Assembly (NCBI GenBank): GCA_937870825.1
Contig: CALMZO010000193.1
Span: forward strand, 1 to 35,046
Direction of reading: 5' to 3'
Source of the DNA: an uncultured Chloroflexota bacterium
GTDB lineage: Bacteria > Chloroflexota > Anaerolineae > UBA4142 > SHND01
DNA length: 35,046 bases
The notes below the pieces were generated by a model. It did not search any database. It worked only from the letters and a program-made list of their open reading frames with translations, and was not told the DNA's origin. Both the position numbers and the translations under genes were made by a program. Positions 32,856 through 35,046 of the stretch are shown here, in pieces; positions within the stretch are counted from its first letter, which is position 1, and the number at the start of each line of letters is the position of its first letter.

Positions 32856-33737
32856 GTGGCAACTGACGCAACAGTTTTTCCCAAAAACGAAACCATCGCC
32901 ATGACGCCGCGCCGTCTCACGTTCAACGGTTGGCAAATTGCCGCGTGGTTCGTCCTCATTGTGACGACGATAATTGCGCTCTTTCCGATGTATTGGCTCT
33001 TTGCCAACGCGTTCACGCCAATTCTGGCGACGCCGCCGCTCACGCCCATCATCATCCCCGCGTTTCGTTTGGATAATTTTGAGCGTCTGCTCGTCAACAA
33101 TAAATTTTATTTGAATTGGATGCTCAACAGTTTAATCGTCGCGTTCGTCGTCACCGCGTTTCATGCGATTTTTGATACGCTCGCGGGTTACGCGTTTGCG
33201 AAAAAACAATTCCCCGGACGCAATCTCCTTTTCGTGCTGATTCTTTCGACGTTGATGATTCCCATTCACGTCACCTTCATTCCCCTCTACATCATCAATC
33301 GCCAACTCGGATTGATTGATTCGTTGTGGGCATTGATTTTGCCCGGGACGGCGTGGGTGTTTGGAATTTTTCTGATGCGTCAATACATTCAAACGCTGCC
33401 GAGTGAATTGATTGATGCGGCGCGCATTGACGGCGCAAGCGAATGGGGCGTATTCCGGCACGTCATTTTTCCGCTTTCGACACCCGCCGTCGCCGCGCTG
33501 GCAATTTTTACCTTCGTTCGCAGTTGGAACGATTTTCTGTGGCCCGTTATCGCGCTCAACAAGCCGCAAAATTACACGCTCACCGTCGGCGTCGCGAATT
33601 TGCAAGGCGAATTTATGACCGATTGGGGCATCATCTTTTCCGGCGCAGCGTTGGCAGCATTGCCGATGGTGATTTTCTTTTTGTTGTTCCAAAAGTATTT
33701 TCTCGAAGGCGTTCGCATGGGAGCGCTCAAGGGCTGA
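32856..33737 (+). CDS. CUT1 ABC transporter permease (MalG/UgpE-like)
   Basis: This protein of about 293 residues is read from GTG 32856; ATG 32901 is an alternative and neither has a ribosome binding site. The first helix is AAWFVLIVTTIIALFPMYWLF. The EAA loop reads ELIDAARIDGASEWGVFRHVIFPLS and the C-terminal end is FFLLFQKYFLEGVRMGALKG, typical of MalG-like partners. It pairs with the upstream permease. It is followed by an inverted heptamer-repeat spacer. Confidence 0.92.
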   Translation: MATDATVFPKNETIAMTPRRLTFNGWQIAAWFVLIVTTIIALFPMYWLFANAFTPILATPPLTPIIIPAFRLDNFERLLVNNKFYLNWMLNSLIVAFVVTAFHAIFDTLAGYAFAKKQFPGRNLLFVLILSTLMIPIHVTFIPLYIINRQLGLIDSLWALILPGTAWVFGIFLMRQYIQTLPSELIDAARIDGASEWGVFRHVIFPLSTPAVAALAIFTFVRSWNDFLWPVIALNKPQNYTLTVGVANLQGEFMTDWGIIFSGAALAALPMVIFFLLFQKYFLEGVRMGALKG

Positions 33738-33796
33738 CGAAGGACGGACGACGAACGGATGCCAATCTGCGTTCATTCGTCGTTCGTCTTTCGTCC
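33736..33796 (+). repeat. Inverted GACGAAY spacer repeat before the oxidoreductase gene
   Basis: GACGAAGGACGGACGACGAA at about 33736-33755 and its imperfect reverse complement (CGTCGTTCGTCTTTCGTCC, to about 33796) can pair over roughly 20 bp. Here the heptamer-like unit appears in both orientations and makes a hairpin about 13 nt upstream of the ATG. Confidence 0.65.
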
Positions 33797-33808
33797 TCTG
33801 TCATCAAG

Positions 33809-34828
33809 ATGCGATTAGGCGTCATCGGCACGGGCTTGTTGGGCACACGTCATGCGCGCGTGTGGTACGAACTCGCGGAAACGGAACTCGTCGCGGTGTG
33901 CGACATTGATGGGACGCGCGCGCAAAACATCGCGCAGCAGTACAACGCGCGCGCGTTCACAGACTACAACAACATGTTCGCGCAAATGCAGCTCGACGCG
34001 GTTTCGATTGCAACCCCCGACCATTTGCACCGCGAACCTGTTCTCGCCGCGCTGAACGCGAACGTACATGTTTTGCAAGAAAAACCGCTCGCGACGAACG
34101 CGGCGGACGCGCGCGCGATTGTGGACGCGGCGGAAAAATCGAATCGCGTCGTGATGGTAAATTTTTCGCAGCGTTTTGTCACCGACCACGCGTGGCTGCA
34201 TGATGCGATTGCGCGCGGGGAAATCGGCGCGCCGCGCATGCTCCTTTCCATCAAGCACGACAACATTTCCGTGCCGACGAACATGATTCGCGGTTGGTCA
34301 CAAGGCACATCGCCGATTTATTTCATGTCGAGCCATGACCTCGACCTCGTGCATTGGTTCCTCAAGGTTGACCCCGTGAGCGTGATGGCGCAAGAAACGC
34401 GCGGCACACTCGACGCGCAAAACATTCCCGTACACGATGGCTTGAACGCGCTCATCACGTTTCAAAACAACATCATTGCCAATTTTCATTCGTCGTGGAT
34501 TCATCCAAACACGTACCCGCGTCTCGCGGACGGATTCCTGCAAATCATCGGCGACGCCGGCGCGCTGACGTACAACAATCGCACGCGCGCGGCGGAATTG
34601 TTTAATGCGCGCGGCGGACAAAAAGTTGAATTCACCGGCGCGCACACTGCCGACATCCTTGACGGCAAAGTGACGGGCGCGTTCGTTTCGTCACTCCAAC
34701 ATTTTCTCGAATGTATTCGCGCGGGACGCGAACCCGACACGTCCCCGCGCCGCGTTCTCGCCACCGCGCTCGCGCAAGCCGCCATCATGGACGCATTGAA
34801 AACGAAACAGCTCACATCCGTTTTTTAA
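33809..34828 (+). CDS. Gfo/Idh/MocA family oxidoreductase
   Basis: This 339-residue protein is read from ATG 33809. The Rossmann motif is RLGVIGTGLLGTRHARVW. The EKPLA motif (LQEKPLATNAADA) holds the Lys typical of this family, and the GFO/IDH C-terminal domain carries SSHDLDLVHWFL, where His is a likely catalytic residue. Such enzymes oxidise or reduce sugars, inositols or their derivatives with NAD(P). As the last gene of the GntR locus it probably starts catabolism of the imported sugar. The upstream open frame to 33443 overlaps the permease in another frame and is rejected. Confidence 0.92.
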   Translation: MRLGVIGTGLLGTRHARVWYELAETELVAVCDIDGTRAQNIAQQYNARAFTDYNNMFAQMQLDAVSIATPDHLHREPVLAALNANVHVLQEKPLATNAADARAIVDAAEKSNRVVMVNFSQRFVTDHAWLHDAIARGEIGAPRMLLSIKHDNISVPTNMIRGWSQGTSPIYFMSSHDLDLVHWFLKVDPVSVMAQETRGTLDAQNIPVHDGLNALITFQNNIIANFHSSWIHPNTYPRLADGFLQIIGDAGALTYNNRTRAAELFNARGGQKVEFTGAHTADILDGKVTGAFVSSLQHFLECIRAGREPDTSPRRVLATALAQAAIMDALKTKQLTSVF

Positions 34829-34928
34829 AATACAAGCTGCTCATCGGCAATGACCGCGCAAAACCGAATCCCATCATCAACGCGCTGTTGCGCGATTCGC
34901 CGCGCCCGTTGTTGATTTGTCAATAGCC

Positions 34929-35046
34929 ATGAATCTAGCGACATGGAATTTTCAGGACGCGGCGCAGCGCGCCGCGTTCGTTCATTTGTGGAATGACGCG
35001 TGCGGCGCGGAATTTCCGATTACGGAAAAATTCGCGCGCTATAACG
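34929..35046 (+). CDS. Start of a possible GNAT-type acetyltransferase (3'-truncated)
   Basis: From ATG 34929 the frame stays open to the window edge (39 codons), giving NLATWNFQDAAQRAAFVHLW and more. The text resembles the N-terminal part of a GNAT N-acetyltransferase, but the fold-defining part is outside the window. It begins 100 nt after the oxidoreductase stop on the same strand. The 34829-34928 gap shows no convincing gene or terminator. Confidence 0.45.
   Translation, partial: MNLATWNFQDAAQRAAFVHLWNDACGAEFPITEKFARYN

Noticed and set aside
33443..33808. Upstream extension of the oxidoreductase gene
   Set aside because: It overlaps the MalG-like permease in another frame and has Arg-rich shadow composition; the Rossmann motif starts right at ATG 33809.
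34711..34926. Small plus-strand open frame across the end of the oxidoreductase gene
   Set aside because: Most of it overlaps the oxidoreductase in another frame, with Arg-rich shadow composition and no ribosome binding site.

Overview
The window looks like a piece of a Chloroflexota (Anaerolineae-like) genome, probably from a metagenome. This is inference from style: lipoprotein binding proteins with Pro/Ala/Thr-rich linkers, families such as DUF1028, DUF4139 and DUF1269, a DeoR-controlled rhamnose locus, and spacers packed with short GACGAAY-type repeats. No rRNA, tRNA, CRISPR array or insertion sequence was seen. All genes are called from motifs and family resemblance by eye; no database search was run.

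Layout. 1-1434: 3' end of a STAND-type ATPase with a TPR tail. 1551-2149: a DUF433/DUF5615 antitoxin/PIN-like toxin pair. 2280-3140: a DUF1028 protein, convergent across a perfect 21-bp hairpin with 3213-6711 on the minus strand (a single-pass membrane protein and a class A penicillin-binding protein). 6834-8015: an M24 aminopeptidase, divergent from the PBP gene. 8189-24086: one long plus-strand L-rhamnose utilisation locus starting at a consensus promoter: rhaR (DeoR regulator), rhaI (isomerase), rhaEW (aldolase-dehydrogenase fusion), rhaT/rhaP/rhaQ (ATPase and two permeases), rhaS (binding protein), a DUF4037 protein, a URO-D-family protein, rhaM (mutarotase) and rhaB (kinase). 24118-27357, minus strand: an unrecognised helix-hairpin-helix-like protein, a DUF1028 lipoprotein and a DUF4139/MuiA-like protein. 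27488-29066: an NDUFA9-like SDR and a DUF1269 membrane protein. 29237-34828: a second sugar locus with a HutC-type GntR regulator, a CUT1 ABC importer and a Gfo/Idh/MocA oxidoreductase. The window ends inside a possible GNAT gene.

How it works together. Rhamnose would be captured by RhaS, imported by RhaTPQ, anomerised by RhaM, isomerised to rhamnulose by RhaI, phosphorylated by RhaB and split by the aldolase half of RhaEW to DHAP and lactaldehyde. The fused dehydrogenase half then handles the lactaldehyde. The second locus has a near-consensus NagR/DasR-type operator on its promoter, pointing to an amino sugar or related substrate.

Most striking features: (1) RhaS is a single lipoprotein with three complete tandem sugar-binding domains, whose DNA shows patchwork identity suggestive of gene conversion. 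(2) A 217-bp nested palindrome between the GntR-locus binding protein and permease genes can fold into an almost gapless four-way junction. (3) A 10-nt poly-C tract lies just after the lipobox of the DUF1028 lipoprotein. (4) Heptamer-like spacer repeats have entered or created parts of coding regions.
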